The position numbers were made by a program, and so were the translations under genes. The notes beneath the pieces were generated by a model. That model saw only the letters and a program-made list of their open reading frames with translations. It did not search any database and had not been told where the DNA came from. Positions 39,551-47,545 of a stretch of 64,000 nucleotides of DNA are shown here, piece after piece; the stretch's first letter is position 1; each line of letters begins with the position of its first letter. This DNA is from Caulobacter segnis ATCC 21756 (GTDB lineage: Bacteria; Pseudomonadota; Alphaproteobacteria; Caulobacterales; Caulobacteraceae), in contig NC_014100.1 in NCBI RefSeq assembly GCF_000092285.1, positions 186,001-250,000 on the forward strand, given 5' to 3'.

Positions 39551-39598
39551 AGCGGCGGCAACGTGTTAAACTCAGTTCAAGCCGAGGAGCCTCCCCCC

Positions 39599-39922
39599 AT
39601 GACCGACGTCACCAGCTTCACTCCCGACACCTCTTCCGCCGCCGCGGCCTTGGACAGCGCCGAGAAGACCGCCGCTCAAAAGACCAAGCGCGCCAAGGAA
39701 GCTGTCAGCAAGGCGGTGAAATCCGCGCGCGAGACGGCCACCGAGGTCGCCCAGCAGACCCGCACCTTCGCCGCCGACAAGGCCAAGGTCGGCGCGGCCT
39801 GGACCCGCGACAAGGCCCAGGTGGCTCACCATGTCGCCGAGGAGCATCCGCTGGGCGTCGCCCTGGGCGCTTTCGCGATCGGCCTGGGCGTCGGCTTCCT
39901 GATCGCCCGCAACCTCGACTAG
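39599..39922 (+). CDS. DUF883/ElaB-like membrane-anchored protein
   Basis: A 107-residue protein starting at ATG 39599 after GAGGAG. Residues 15-80 are an alanine- and lysine-rich amphipathic helix (AEKTAAQKTKRAKEAVSKAV). A C-terminal membrane helix follows (GVALGAFAIGLGVGFLIA). The pattern matches ElaB/YqjD proteins, which tether to the inner membrane and can bind ribosomes. The family call is by shape rather than strong motif. Confidence 0.75.
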   Translation: MTDVTSFTPDTSSAAAALDSAEKTAAQKTKRAKEAVSKAVKSARETATEVAQQTRTFAADKAKVGAAWTRDKAQVAHHVAEEHPLGVALGAFAIGLGVGFLIARNLD

Positions 39923-40378
39923 CTAAAGACTGAGACGCTCGGCGTTCACCCCCGCCGCCCGCAGGGCGGCGAGGCGGGCGAACGCCAGCGTCAGGGCCTT
40001 GCGGCGCGCCGGCGCCAGCGGCGTCAGCGGCGCCTCGCGCACGACCGCGCCGCCAAAGCCGTCAGCCACCAGCAGGCCCGGCTCGTCCGGCAGCACGCCT
40101 TCGGGAAAGCTCGGGGCGACGGCGAAGTAGAAGGCGTCGCAGAACGGCGCGTATTCGCCCCACTTCCGGTCGACGCGGAAGTCTTCCAGCCCCGACTTCA
40201 CCTCCACGATGAGCAGATCGCCCTTGGGGCCAAGCGCCATCAGATCGGCGCGGCGGCCGTTGGGCAGCGTCACCTCGGCCAGCGGCGCGTAGCCCAGGTC
40301 GACCAATAACCGACCCGCCCCCCGCGTCACGGCGAGGGTGGTTTCCGGTCGGCTCTGCAGCTGGATGATCACGTCCAT
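39923..40378 (-). CDS. mmcB: DNA repair protein MmcB (putative endonuclease)
   Basis: A 151-residue protein of the MmcB family, with a PD-(D/E)xK-like core: the aspartate of RRADLMALG, then LLIVEVKSG. The block EDFRVDRKWGEYAPFCDAFY is diagnostic. MmcB is a mitomycin-induced repair protein first described in Caulobacter. A GTTC-N7-GTTC LexA site lies 14 bp before its start, which supports the identification independently. Confidence 0.92.
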   Translation of the reverse strand: MDVIIQLQSRPETTLAVTRGAGRLLVDLGYAPLAEVTLPNGRRADLMALGPKGDLLIVEVKSGLEDFRVDRKWGEYAPFCDAFYFAVAPSFPEGVLPDEPGLLVADGFGGAVVREAPLTPLAPARRKALTLAFARLAALRAAGVNAERLSL

Positions 40379-40391
40379 CGCCCGCGATCAT

Positions 40392-40406
40392 GTTCCAGCT
40401 TTGTTC
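40392..40406. promoter_or_regulatory. SOS (LexA) box of mmcB
   Basis: GTTC (40392-40395), seven bases CAGCTTT, GTTC (40403-40406). This is the alphaproteobacterial LexA direct repeat. It lies just upstream of the mmcB start. Confidence 0.85.
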
Positions 40407-40428
40407 GCGGATCAAGGGCGCGAGCGCC

Positions 40429-40466
40429 AAACGCAAAGCCGCCGGCGCGGGGGACGCGCCGGCGGC
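40429..40466 (-). terminator. Terminator of the alpha/beta hydrolase gene
   Basis: Read leftward, GCCGCCGGCGCG and CGCGCCGGCGGC form a 12-bp stem with a short C-rich loop, followed by TTTGCGTTT. It begins 30 bp past the hydrolase stop. Confidence 0.8.
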
Positions 40467-40495
40467 TTGTCTTTGGTCTCTGGCCGTTGTCGCGG

Positions 40496-41275
40496 TCAGT
40501 TGGTCTTCTGGCCGGCGGTCTTGGCGGCCTTGTCGATGACGTTGGCGACCGCCTCGGGCTGGCTCAAGAAGACGACATGGCTGCCCTTGATCTCGACGGT
40601 CTCGGCGCCGATGCGGGTGGCGGTCTTGCGCAGCAGCTTCGGATCGATGGCGCCGTCCTGCGTCGCCACGACGAACCAGCTGGGCTTCACGCGCCAGGCG
40701 GCCTGGGTGACCTTGTCGCCGAAGGCGGACATGGCGATCGGCACCTGGGAGTCGCGCATGAAGGCCGCGTCCGCGTCGCTGACATCGCCGGCGAAGCCGG
40801 ATTTGAACTTGGCCAGGTTGACGAAGCCGAAGCCGTCCGACTGCGCCTCGATGACGAAGCCGGGGGGAGCCGGGATCTCCGCGAACTGGTCGCCCGTGGA
40901 CTCGCCGGTGTCGGGGGCCAGGGCGGCGACATAGACCAGGCCCGCGACCTTGGGGTCGTTGCCGGCCTCGGTGATCACCGTGCCGCCGTAGGAGTGGCCG
41001 ACCAGGATCGTCGGGCCGTCCTGGCGGGCCAGGACGCGGCGGGTGGCGGCGACGTCGTCGGCCAGCGAAGTCAGGGGGTTCTGGACGACACTGACCTTGT
41101 AGCCCTTGGCGGTCAGGCGGTCGTAGACCCCACGCCAGCCCGAGCCGTCGGCGAAGGCGCCGTGGACCAGCACGACATTGCGGGCGCCCGACGGCGCGGT
41201 TTGGGCTTGGGCGGCGGAGGCCAGGCCGGCGATGGCGGCGGCGGCGATCAGGATGTTGCGGAACGAGCGGGTCAC
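40496..41275 (-). CDS. Exported alpha/beta-fold hydrolase
   Basis: A 259-residue protein. I start at GTG 41275, with AAGGAG seven bases upstream, giving a signal peptide (residues 1-25, NILIAAAAIAGLASAAQAQ). The nucleophile elbow is GHSYGG (S95), after the VLVHGAFADGSGW oxyanion strand. The catalytic histidine is probably in IKGSHVVFLSQP. It resembles periplasmic esterase-like hydrolases often controlled by MarR regulators. Divergent from an OhrR-type gene, with paired operator repeats between. Confidence 0.9.
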   Translation of the reverse strand: MTRSFRNILIAAAAIAGLASAAQAQTAPSGARNVVLVHGAFADGSGWRGVYDRLTAKGYKVSVVQNPLTSLADDVAATRRVLARQDGPTILVGHSYGGTVITEAGNDPKVAGLVYVAALAPDTGESTGDQFAEIPAPPGFVIEAQSDGFGFVNLAKFKSGFAGDVSDADAAFMRDSQVPIAMSAFGDKVTQAAWRVKPSWFVVATQDGAIDPKLLRKTATRIGAETVEIKGSHVVFLSQPEAVANVIDKAAKTAGQKTN

Positions 41276-41310
41276 GGGGCGTCTCCTTGTGAATGTTTCC
41301 GCGATATCTG

Positions 41311-41377
41311 TTATCACGATATGTGTCTTGTAGCGGCGACAATCGGCCGCGTCCAGCAAAAAATTATCGCGATATGT
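41311..41377. promoter_or_regulatory. Paired operator repeats between hydrolase and MarR gene
   Basis: TTATCACGATATGT (41311-41324) and TTATCGCGATATGT (41364-41377) are near-identical direct repeats 53 bp apart, about five helical turns. Each holds the palindrome TATC-CG-GATA. The first copy adjoins GCGATATC. Confidence 0.7.
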
Positions 41378-41418
41378 ATTATTGCGGTTCGCGCCTATAT
41401 GGAGGAGAGGAGATCGCC

Positions 41419-41898
41419 ATGACCGACACACCCCCGCCCCCCCTCGACGGCCAGCTCTGCTACGCCATCTACTCCGCCGGGATCGCCATCCAGCGGACCT
41501 ACAAGCCCCTGCTCGACGCCCTCGGGCTGACCTATCCGCAGTATCTGGTGCTGAACCTGTTGTGGGCCCAGGACGAGCAGCCCGTCGGCCGCCTCGCCGA
41601 CCAGCTGGCGCTGGAATCCAGCACGCTGACGCCGCTGCTGAAACGTCTCGAGGCGGCCGGCATGGTGCGCCGCGCGCGCAACCCCGAGAACGAGCGTCAG
41701 GTGATCATCACCCTGACCCCGGCGGGGCGGGCATTGCGGGAAAAGGCGGGCTGCTTGGCCGCAGCGCTGCTGGAGACGTCCGGCCACGCGCCCGACGACC
41801 TCAACGCCCTCAATCGCCAGGTGCGCGAGCTGCGCGACGACATCTATCGCGGCATGGGCGGTTGGGGAGACGGAGCGGCGCCTGCGGACGAGGCCTGA
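41419..41898 (+). CDS. MarR-family regulator, OhrR type
   Basis: A 159-residue winged-helix regulator starting at ATG 41419 after AGGAGAGGAG. The N-terminal LDGQLCYAIYSA carries C14, the position of the peroxide-sensing cysteine in OhrR. LGLTYPQYLVLNLLW and LESSTLTPLLKRLEAAGMV are the OhrR helix-turn-helix region. OhrR proteins release DNA when the cysteine is oxidised by organic peroxide. Its neighbour is a hydrolase rather than an Ohr peroxidase, so the inducer may differ. Confidence 0.88.
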   Translation: MTDTPPPPLDGQLCYAIYSAGIAIQRTYKPLLDALGLTYPQYLVLNLLWAQDEQPVGRLADQLALESSTLTPLLKRLEAAGMVRRARNPENERQVIITLTPAGRALREKAGCLAAALLETSGHAPDDLNALNRQVRELRDDIYRGMGGWGDGAAPADEA

Positions 41899-41919
41899 CC
41901 CCGAAGGCGCCGCGGCGGG

Positions 41920-42189
41920 CTACTGGCCTCGCGGCTCGTAGACCACGCGGCACTCGCCATCGACCGTCGTGTAGCGGTGGCTGACCGCGTCCACGAACGA
42001 GATGCGGCCCTCGTCGTATTCGACCTTGCCCGTGGACCGCCCCTTGAAGGTCTCGGTCCCATAGCTCCAGCAGGTGATGTCGGCTGGGCGGTCGGTCCAA
42101 GTCGCGTCGTTGCGGGCCCGCTTGCTGTCGGTGCAGGCGGTCGTGGCCAGGAGGCCGGCGAGGGCGAAGAAGGTCAGCGCGGTTTTCAT
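41920..42189 (-). CDS. Small lipoprotein, hypothetical
   Basis: An 89-residue protein from ATG 42189. The signal peptide ends in a lipobox-like LLATTAC (C19), so it is probably lipid-anchored. The mature part has two further cysteines (ITCWSYG and GECRVVY), which could form a disulfide. No family recognised. It lies 47 bp after the lipocalin gene on the same strand. Confidence 0.7.
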   Translation of the reverse strand: MKTALTFFALAGLLATTACTDSKRARNDATWTDRPADITCWSYGTETFKGRSTGKVEYDEGRISFVDAVSHRYTTVDGECRVVYEPRGQ

Positions 42190-42236
42190 GCAGCCAGTCT
42201 TCCACGGCGGTCGCCGCACCGGAAGCCCTACCTTGA

Positions 42237-42776
42237 TCAGCCCCAGGGGCCGGGTTGCTTTGTCTGGCGCAGCATGCCGACGTCGTAGCCCAGCGCCTTG
42301 GCCCGCGCGGTCAAGGCCTCGCGGTCGGTCGGGCTGGGGACGCGGCGTGACAGCAGCCACAGATAGCGGCCCGACCCCTCGCCGACGATCGCCCAGCTAT
42401 AGTCGTCGGCGCGATCCAGCACCCAGTAGTCGCCGAAGAAGGGACCGAAGAAGCTGACCTTCAGCTTGGCGTTGGTCGTCGTGTCGACGACCTTGGCCTT
42501 GCCCTCGGCGGTCTTCACCGGGCCGTCCAACGCGCCCTTGCGGCAGGTGTTGAGCACGCGGATTAGGCCGTCGGTGCGCTTGGAATATTCGGCGGTGACG
42601 CCCTCGCAGTCCTTCTCGAACCGCATGTCGTAGCGCGCGACCTCGTACCACTTGCCCAGATAGCGATCGAGTTCGACGGTCTTGGCCGGCTGCGGCGGGT
42701 TCGGATTGCCGCTGGGACCGGAGACGCAGGCGCTCAGCGACAGGACGAGGGGTAGGGCGAGCAGGGCGGCGCGCAT
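42237..42776 (-). CDS. Lipocalin-family outer-membrane lipoprotein (Blc-like)
   Basis: A 179-residue lipoprotein with lipobox LSLSAC (C17). The lipocalin signature GKWYEVARYD is at residues 41-50, and the later YWVLDRADDYSWAIVGEGSG and YLWLLSRR match bacterial Blc. Family members bind lipids or fatty acids in the outer membrane. Start at ATG 42776. Confidence 0.93.
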   Translation of the reverse strand: MRAALLALPLVLSLSACVSGPSGNPNPPQPAKTVELDRYLGKWYEVARYDMRFEKDCEGVTAEYSKRTDGLIRVLNTCRKGALDGPVKTAEGKAKVVDTTTNAKLKVSFFGPFFGDYWVLDRADDYSWAIVGEGSGRYLWLLSRRVPSPTDREALTARAKALGYDVGMLRQTKQPGPWG

Positions 42777-42869
42777 GAAAACTCCGGGATGGGGCGGCTC
42801 CGTTCCAAGCCGCCATCACGGATACGATCTGGCGCGCTCGGCGGACGAAGCGGGACCCTGAAACGACGA

Positions 42870-42897
42870 CCGCCCCGCCGGAGTTCCGGCGGGGCGG
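42870..42897 (-). terminator. Perfect hairpin downstream of the di-iron gene
   Basis: CCGCCCCGCCGG and CCGGCGGGGCGG form a 12-bp stem with a 4-base loop. Leftward it is followed by TCGTCGTTTC, a weak T-tract. It fits as the end of the di-iron transcript. Confidence 0.65.
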
Positions 42898-42925
42898 CGC
42901 TGCGCCGGCGGGGTGGTGGGAAGCC

Positions 42926-42964
42926 CTACTCGGCGGCGATGCTGACCGCCGACCAGCGGTCTTT
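42926..42964 (-). repeat. Duplicated, diverged C-terminal tail of the di-iron gene
   Basis: Directly after the stop of the di-iron gene, and one frame over, the DNA encodes KDRWSAVSIAAE and a TAG. The gene itself ends KDRPTAAINIAAE and TAA. The two 39-42-base segments are clearly related. The first stop lies in a T6 tract on the plus strand. Confidence 0.7.
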
Positions 42965-42965
42965 T

Positions 42966-44093
42966 TTACTCGGCCGCGATGTTAATCGCGGCCGTTGGGC
43001 GGTCCTTGAAGTTGATCGCCTGCAGGTGGCGGATGCCTTCCTCGGCGATATCGTCGCCGACCATCCGCTCGCCCTCGCTCTTCAGCTCGTCGAGATCGAC
43101 GTACATGGCGTAGAAGGCGCGGGTGCGGTCGGTGATGATGCCGGCGTTGAGCAGGGTCTTGACCAGCACCCGGAAGATGTTGGTCTGCTCCTTCATGTTC
43201 TCCCGACGCACGTCGTCGGTCATGATCTTCCCGTACTCCTCGACCACCTTGTCGGGATCGAGACCGAACTCGGCGTAGAGGTCGAGCTGCTGGTGCGGCG
43301 AGACCAGGTTGAACAGCAGGGTCTGGAAGCAGTGCGCCGCCCAGTCCTCGATGATGGCGTGCTCTTCCGCGGTCAGTTTGGGCACCGTGCGGTCGGCCCA
43401 GATCTTCCCGAACTTGTGGTGGAAGGCCTCGTCGGTCATCACCAGCTGGAGCAGGCGTTTGCCGACCGGGTCGTTGATCGTGTTGTAGAAGGTGGCGAAG
43501 GCGCCCATGGCCAGGCCTTCGACCAGCATCTGCATGCCGATGATCTTCTTGTAGACCTCGGGCGCGCCGATGATCTCGACCAGCAGGCTCTTCAGGGCCG
43601 GGCCGCACTCGACCGGCTTTCCCCAGCGGGCCTTGATGTACTTGGCGAAGGCCGTGACGTGACGGGCTTCCTCGCGGGTCTGGTTGGCGGCGTATTCCTG
43701 AGCGCCCTGGTCCCGGAGCACGTGGCACAGGCTGGCCGACAGGTTCAGCGCGCCCTGCTCGCCGTGCAGGATCGACGAGAAGTTCCGTAGCACCGACTGG
43801 TTGATGAAGCGGATGCGCTGCTTGGGGTCGGACAGGTGGTTGGAGACGTAGTCGGTCGACAGGGCGATGACCATGTCCTCGGGAACCAGCGCCTGGTTCT
43901 CCATGTCGAACGGCTCGTCGAAGTCGATATAGGCCTTGTCCAGCGGATCCCAGAAGTGGTCGTGGGTCGCGGAGATGATCTTGTCGAACGCGGTCGAGCG
44001 GGCGCCGTAGCGGTCGAGTTCGAGCATCGACTCGAAGTCGTCCGGCGCTACCGCGTCGTACATGGCGTCCTTGGTGATATTCTTGTCCGTCAT
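42966..44093 (-). CDS. Ferritin-like di-iron carboxylate protein (oxygenase/R2-like superfamily)
   Basis: A 375-residue protein from ATG 44093, with GGGAG 8 bases upstream. The two-iron ligand set of the superfamily is complete: E112, E142-x-x-H145 (REEARHVTAF), E192 (LVEGLAMGAF) and E222-x-x-H225 (DEAFHHKFG). The fold is that of R2-type ribonucleotide reductase subunits and AurF-like oxygenases, but it lacks the flanking sequences of a standard NrdB and has no NrdA beside it. An FNR/FixK-type box lies 90 bp upstream. Exact reaction unknown. Confidence 0.8.
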   Translation of the reverse strand: MTDKNITKDAMYDAVAPDDFESMLELDRYGARSTAFDKIISATHDHFWDPLDKAYIDFDEPFDMENQALVPEDMVIALSTDYVSNHLSDPKQRIRFINQSVLRNFSSILHGEQGALNLSASLCHVLRDQGAQEYAANQTREEARHVTAFAKYIKARWGKPVECGPALKSLLVEIIGAPEVYKKIIGMQMLVEGLAMGAFATFYNTINDPVGKRLLQLVMTDEAFHHKFGKIWADRTVPKLTAEEHAIIEDWAAHCFQTLLFNLVSPHQQLDLYAEFGLDPDKVVEEYGKIMTDDVRRENMKEQTNIFRVLVKTLLNAGIITDRTRAFYAMYVDLDELKSEGERMVGDDIAEEGIRHLQAINFKDRPTAAINIAAE

Positions 44094-44182
44094 GGCGTGG
44101 CTCCCTAATGCGCCGCGTGACATCGCTTATGACGGGTCCGTCTTGCGCGGATCCTCGTATCTGAACACTGTCAACTCAACGC

Positions 44183-44196
44183 TTGACGCGGGTCAA
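44183..44196. promoter_or_regulatory. FNR/FixK-type box
   Basis: TTGAC (44183-44187), GCGG, GTCAA (44192-44196) matches TTGAY-N4-RTCAA exactly. It lies between the divergent di-iron and sirtuin genes, about 96 bp from the first start and 60 bp from the second. Confidence 0.65.
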
Positions 44197-44249
44197 ATGA
44201 AAAATGACGGCAGCGTCAGGTTTGTTGACCAAGAGGGCCTGGAGGCGGA

Positions 44250-44955
44250 ATGCGGATCTTCGTGCTGACGGGAGCGGGCGTCTCCGCCGAGAGCGGCCTG
44301 GGGACCTTCCGCGACAAGGATGGTGTCTGGACGAAGTACGACCTGCGGGACGTCGCCACGCCCGAGGGTTTCGCGCGCGACCCGGCCCGTGTGCGCGCCT
44401 TCTACAACGCCCGCCGGGCCAACCTGGGCGAGGCGTCGCCCAACGCCGCCCATCACGCCCTGGCCCGGCTGGAGGTCGAGCTGGAGGCGCGGGGCGGCGA
44501 GCTCTTCCTCTGCACCCAGAACGTCGACGACCTGCACGAGAAGGCCGGATCCGGGCGGGTGGTCCACATGCATGGCGAACTGGCGGTCACGCGTTGCGAT
44601 CACTGCCAGGCGCTCAAGCCCGACATGACGCCCCTGACCGGCGAGGCGATCTGCGAGGGGCTGTGGCCGCGCCGATGGCGCGCGCCCGCACGTCGTCTGG
44701 TTCGGGGAAACGCCGCTTTTCCTCGAAGAGATCGATGAGGCCCTCTCCCGCGCCGACCTCTTCGTCTCGATCGGCACCTCGGGCTCGGTCTATCCGGCCG
44801 CCGGCTTCGTCGCCGAGGCCCGGGCGATGGGCGTGGCGACCTGCGAGATCAATCTGGAGCCGTCCGCCAACGCCTACATGTTCGATGAGAAGCTGTATGG
44901 GCCCGCCAGTGAGGTCGTGCCGGGCTGGGTGGAGCGGGTGCTGACACAAGGCTGA
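44250..44955 (+). pseudogene. cobB: Sir2-type NAD-dependent deacylase, frameshifted
   Basis: The frame from ATG 44250 has GAGVSAESGLGTFR, TQNVDDLH (residues 89-96) and the catalytic HMHGE. The Y52-x-x-R55 pair marks the SIRT5-like class that removes succinyl groups. One zinc pair is CDHC. The second, ICEGC, is broken by one extra base in GAGGGGCTGTGG near 44660. Past it the correct frame reads ARPHVVWFGETPLFLEE and ends at 44955. Deleting one base gives an intact enzyme of about 234 residues. An insertion error in the sequence is quite possible. Confidence 0.85.
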
Positions 44956-44999
44956 CGCCGCGTGCTGTATGACGGGGCCGCCACCGCCGGAGACGCGCC

Positions 45000-45482
45000 A
45001 TGCCCAAGGCCCTGAAACCGCCCGCCGAGGAAGCTGAAGGGGCCTGCGCCTGCGGCGCGGTCCGGCTGGCCATCGGCGTGCCGGCGCGGTGGGCGTTCCA
45101 CGACCACTCCGCCGCCAGCCGACGCGCCCAGGGCTGCGCCTATGTCACCTATGTCGCCAGCTACCGAAGCCGCTTCCGTTGGCTGGAAGGGGAGGGGCTG
45201 GTCACCCGCCACGAGCATGAGGGGACCACGCGCGGCTTCTGCGCTCGGTGCGGGACACCCTTGTTCATGGCGCGCCAACGGTCGCCAACCATGATCAACC
45301 TGCCGCGCGCGCTGTTCGAGACCCGCACCGGCCGCGAGCCGCGCTACCACACGTCCCTCGATCAGGCGGCGGACTGGGCCTATGGCGGCGGCAAGCTGGT
45401 CCCGCTGAAGGGCTATCCCGGCGTGATGTGGGAGCGGCCTAAGGCCAGGCCCAAGCGCAAGCCGATCGACGATTTTCTCTAG
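45000..45482 (+). CDS. GFA/CENP-V family zinc protein
   Basis: A 160-residue protein with the CACG motif (C16, C18) and the C-terminal FCARCGTPLF pair of the GFA family. The usual central cysteine motif is replaced by HDHSAASRRAQGC, so one zinc site is altered. GFA proteins bind glutathione adducts or zinc; many have no known substrate. It follows the sirtuin gene by 44 bp and may share its transcript. Confidence 0.85.
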   Translation: MPKALKPPAEEAEGACACGAVRLAIGVPARWAFHDHSAASRRAQGCAYVTYVASYRSRFRWLEGEGLVTRHEHEGTTRGFCARCGTPLFMARQRSPTMINLPRALFETRTGREPRYHTSLDQAADWAYGGGKLVPLKGYPGVMWERPKARPKRKPIDDFL

Positions 45483-45488
45483 ACCGGT

Positions 45489-46016
45489 TCATGCGTCGCC
45501 TAGCTCGATCGCGCGCCGCCAAGCCCCAGGGGGCATGCCCGTGGCTCGCCGGAAGGTGTTGGTGAAATGGGCCTGATCGGCGAAGCCGCACTCCAGGGCG
45601 ATTTCGCTCAAGCCGGCGCGGCTTTGCCGCATCAGGCGCTTGGCGCGACGGATGCGTTGCAGGGCGATCCAAGCGCGCGGGCTCTGTCCAAAGCGCGCCT
45701 TGAAGCTCCGCGAGAAGCGTCCCGCGCTCAGGCGCAACACCTGGGCCAATTCCCGCACCGTGATCGGCGACGTGATGCGCGCGGCCACATGAGCCTCGAT
45801 ACGTCTGACCTGCCAGGCGACTAGGCCCTGCCCGGCCTCCCGCCGCGCGCGCGTGGCGATCGTGCGCTCTAGGGAACTGATCAGGACCTGAGCCTCGCCC
45901 GTCGCCAGGCCGAGGTCCTCGGCCAGCGCTGTCTCCATGGCGTCGAACAGGGTCAGAATTCGGTTGGGTAGCACGAAGGGCTGCGCGCCCGGCGATGCTG
46001 ATAGGTCTTGCAACAT
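45489..46016 (-). CDS. AraC-family transcriptional regulator
   Basis: A 175-residue regulator from ATG 46016, with GGGGGACAAG upstream. A GTG at 46043 is possible. The C-terminal two helix-turn-helix units cover residues 77-170: VRELAQVLRLSAGRFSRSFK and LSEIALECGFADQAHFTNTF. The N-terminal part is too short for a cupin sensor. It converges on the GFA gene and is divergent from a second AraC gene. Confidence 0.9.
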   Translation of the reverse strand: MLQDLSASPGAQPFVLPNRILTLFDAMETALAEDLGLATGEAQVLISSLERTIATRARREAGQGLVAWQVRRIEAHVAARITSPITVRELAQVLRLSAGRFSRSFKARFGQSPRAWIALQRIRRAKRLMRQSRAGLSEIALECGFADQAHFTNTFRRATGMPPGAWRRAIELGDA

Positions 46017-46220
46017 GGCGTCTTGTCCCCCCGCCAGGATCACAGCGGCGCCATTTTAGGAACTGGGTTTGGGTTCGGCTTTGCCCGGTCTTGCGCGTGG
46101 CTGTGCCGGATTTGCTCAAATCGACCGATGACGATGGATTCCCGCCCCGAGTGTTGTGTCGCCCCGCCGCCAGGGGCTTAATCAAAACGGGCGACGGCAG
46201 CGCAGGCGCGGAGAGCGACG

Positions 46221-47126
46221 ATGCGTGACGAGTTGGCAGCGTTCACGGGGCATGGGGAGTGGAAGTTCCCCGACGCTGGCCTGCTGGCCACGTCGGTGGG
46301 GCGCGGCTGGTCGGGCGTCGCGGCCGAGATGCGCAACCATCCGGCTGGCGAGATTCCGGACATCGTCTCCGAGCATCTGGAGATCACCCTCGCCCTGGCC
46401 GGCGACGGTTCGGCGACGGTGACGCGGCGGGGCGACGGCGAGCGCCAGGAGGCCCGGGTGACGACGGGCGCGATCTGGCTCTGCCCGCCGGCGGTGCGCG
46501 AGGATTCGATCCGGATCAGCGGCGATCTTTCGCGGATCCTGCACATCTATCTGCCCGCCGACCGGTTCGGCGACCTGGGCGGACGTCTGGCCAGTCGGCG
46601 CTTGTCCGCCAGCGCGATCCGCTATGCGTCGGACGTCGACGACCAGGTGCTGCTTGGCCTGGGGATGGCGCTATCGGCCGAGCTCGCGGAGGAGACCTCC
46701 GGCGGACGCTTGCTGACCGACTGCCTTTCCCTGGCCCTGACCGCGCGGTTGGCGAGCGTCCACGCCGGCGATGTGTCCGCATGGGCCGACGCGGCGCCGG
46801 GCGGGCTCGATCCGCGCCGCCTCCAGCGCGTGCTGGACTTCATTGAGGACAATATAGAGGCGGCGCTTGGGATCGAGGACCTCGCGGCGATCGCCTGTCT
46901 CAGTCCCTTCCACTTCGCGCGCGCCTTCAAGGTGGCCATGGGCGTTCCGCCCCATCGCTACGTCGCGGGCCGGCGGATGAGCCGCGCCAAGTCGCTTCTG
47001 GCGGGAGGCGCGGTCCCGGTGGCCGAGATCGCTTATCGCTGCGGCTTCTCGTCGGTGTCCAGCTTCGGGCGAGCCTTCAAGCGCGCCAGCGGCGTCAGTC
47101 CGGCGGCGTACGCCGCGCTGAACTAG
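46221..47126 (+). CDS. AraC-family transcriptional regulator with cupin-like sensor
   Basis: A 301-residue regulator. Residues 1-170 form a strand-rich sensor domain (TLALAGDGSATVTRRGDGE, GAIWLCPPAVRED). The C-terminal DNA-binding region has IEDLAAIACLSPFHFARAFK and VAEIAYRCGFSSVSSFGRAF. Its target is unknown. It converges with 4-bp overlap on the SWIM gene and is divergent from the shorter AraC gene across about 200 bp. Confidence 0.9.
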   Translation: MRDELAAFTGHGEWKFPDAGLLATSVGRGWSGVAAEMRNHPAGEIPDIVSEHLEITLALAGDGSATVTRRGDGERQEARVTTGAIWLCPPAVREDSIRISGDLSRILHIYLPADRFGDLGGRLASRRLSASAIRYASDVDDQVLLGLGMALSAELAEETSGGRLLTDCLSLALTARLASVHAGDVSAWADAAPGGLDPRRLQRVLDFIEDNIEAALGIEDLAAIACLSPFHFARAFKVAMGVPPHRYVAGRRMSRAKSLLAGGAVPVAEIAYRCGFSSVSSFGRAFKRASGVSPAAYAALN

Positions 47127-47545
47127 CTCCGCCCCTCCAGCGCCGCCAGAACCGCCGGCTGAAGGCGGGCCAGCTCCGCGAGGCGTTCGATCAGGGCTTC
47201 CTTGCTGTCCACGGCCAGGCCGTCGCGCAGGCGGGCCATCCGGTCGCGAACCTTGCCGAGGTCCGCCCCGTTGGCGGCGGCGACTACGGCCGCCTGGTGC
47301 TTGCAGGCGCCGAATTTCTCGAAGCCGGGGCAGGTGCAGGTCCCTTCGCCGGCCGGGGCGCGGAGCTCCACCACGTAGAGGTCGCCGACGCTGCCGGTGA
47401 CATGGGCCGTGACCTTCTCGTCCTCGATCGCCACGAGGTCGACATCACCCTTTTCGGCGATAGCCACGCCGGTGTCGAACCAGCGTTCGTCCATGCGCTC
47501 GCGCCAGGCGTCTGTATCGAAGATTGGGCCAGGATGGGGGCTCAT
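47123..47545 (-). CDS. SWIM zinc-finger protein
   Basis: A 140-residue protein whose ATG 47545 overlaps the upstream peptidase stop as ATGA. The SWIM motif C-x-C-x8-C-x-H is C70, C72, C81 and H83 (CTCPGFEKFGACKH). SWIM domains bind nucleic acid or protein partners. The C-terminal helix is leucine-rich. The fixed pairing with a zincin-like peptidase suggests that the two products work together, which is inference. Confidence 0.88.
   Translation of the reverse strand: MSPHPGPIFDTDAWRERMDERWFDTGVAIAEKGDVDLVAIEDEKVTAHVTGSVGDLYVVELRAPAGEGTCTCPGFEKFGACKHQAAVVAAANGADLGKVRDRMARLRDGLAVDSKEALIERLAELARLQPAVLAALEGRS

Noticed and set aside
42966..44093. Standard ribonucleotide reductase NrdB
   Set aside because: The di-iron ligands fit, but the surrounding R2 sequence blocks are absent and no nrdA lies nearby. 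I kept the broader ferritin-like call.
44183..44196. Considered as the -35 region of a sigma-70 promoter (TTGACG)
   Set aside because: No matching -10 hexamer at the right distance. The symmetrical TTGAC-N4-GTCAA fits a FixK/FNR site better.
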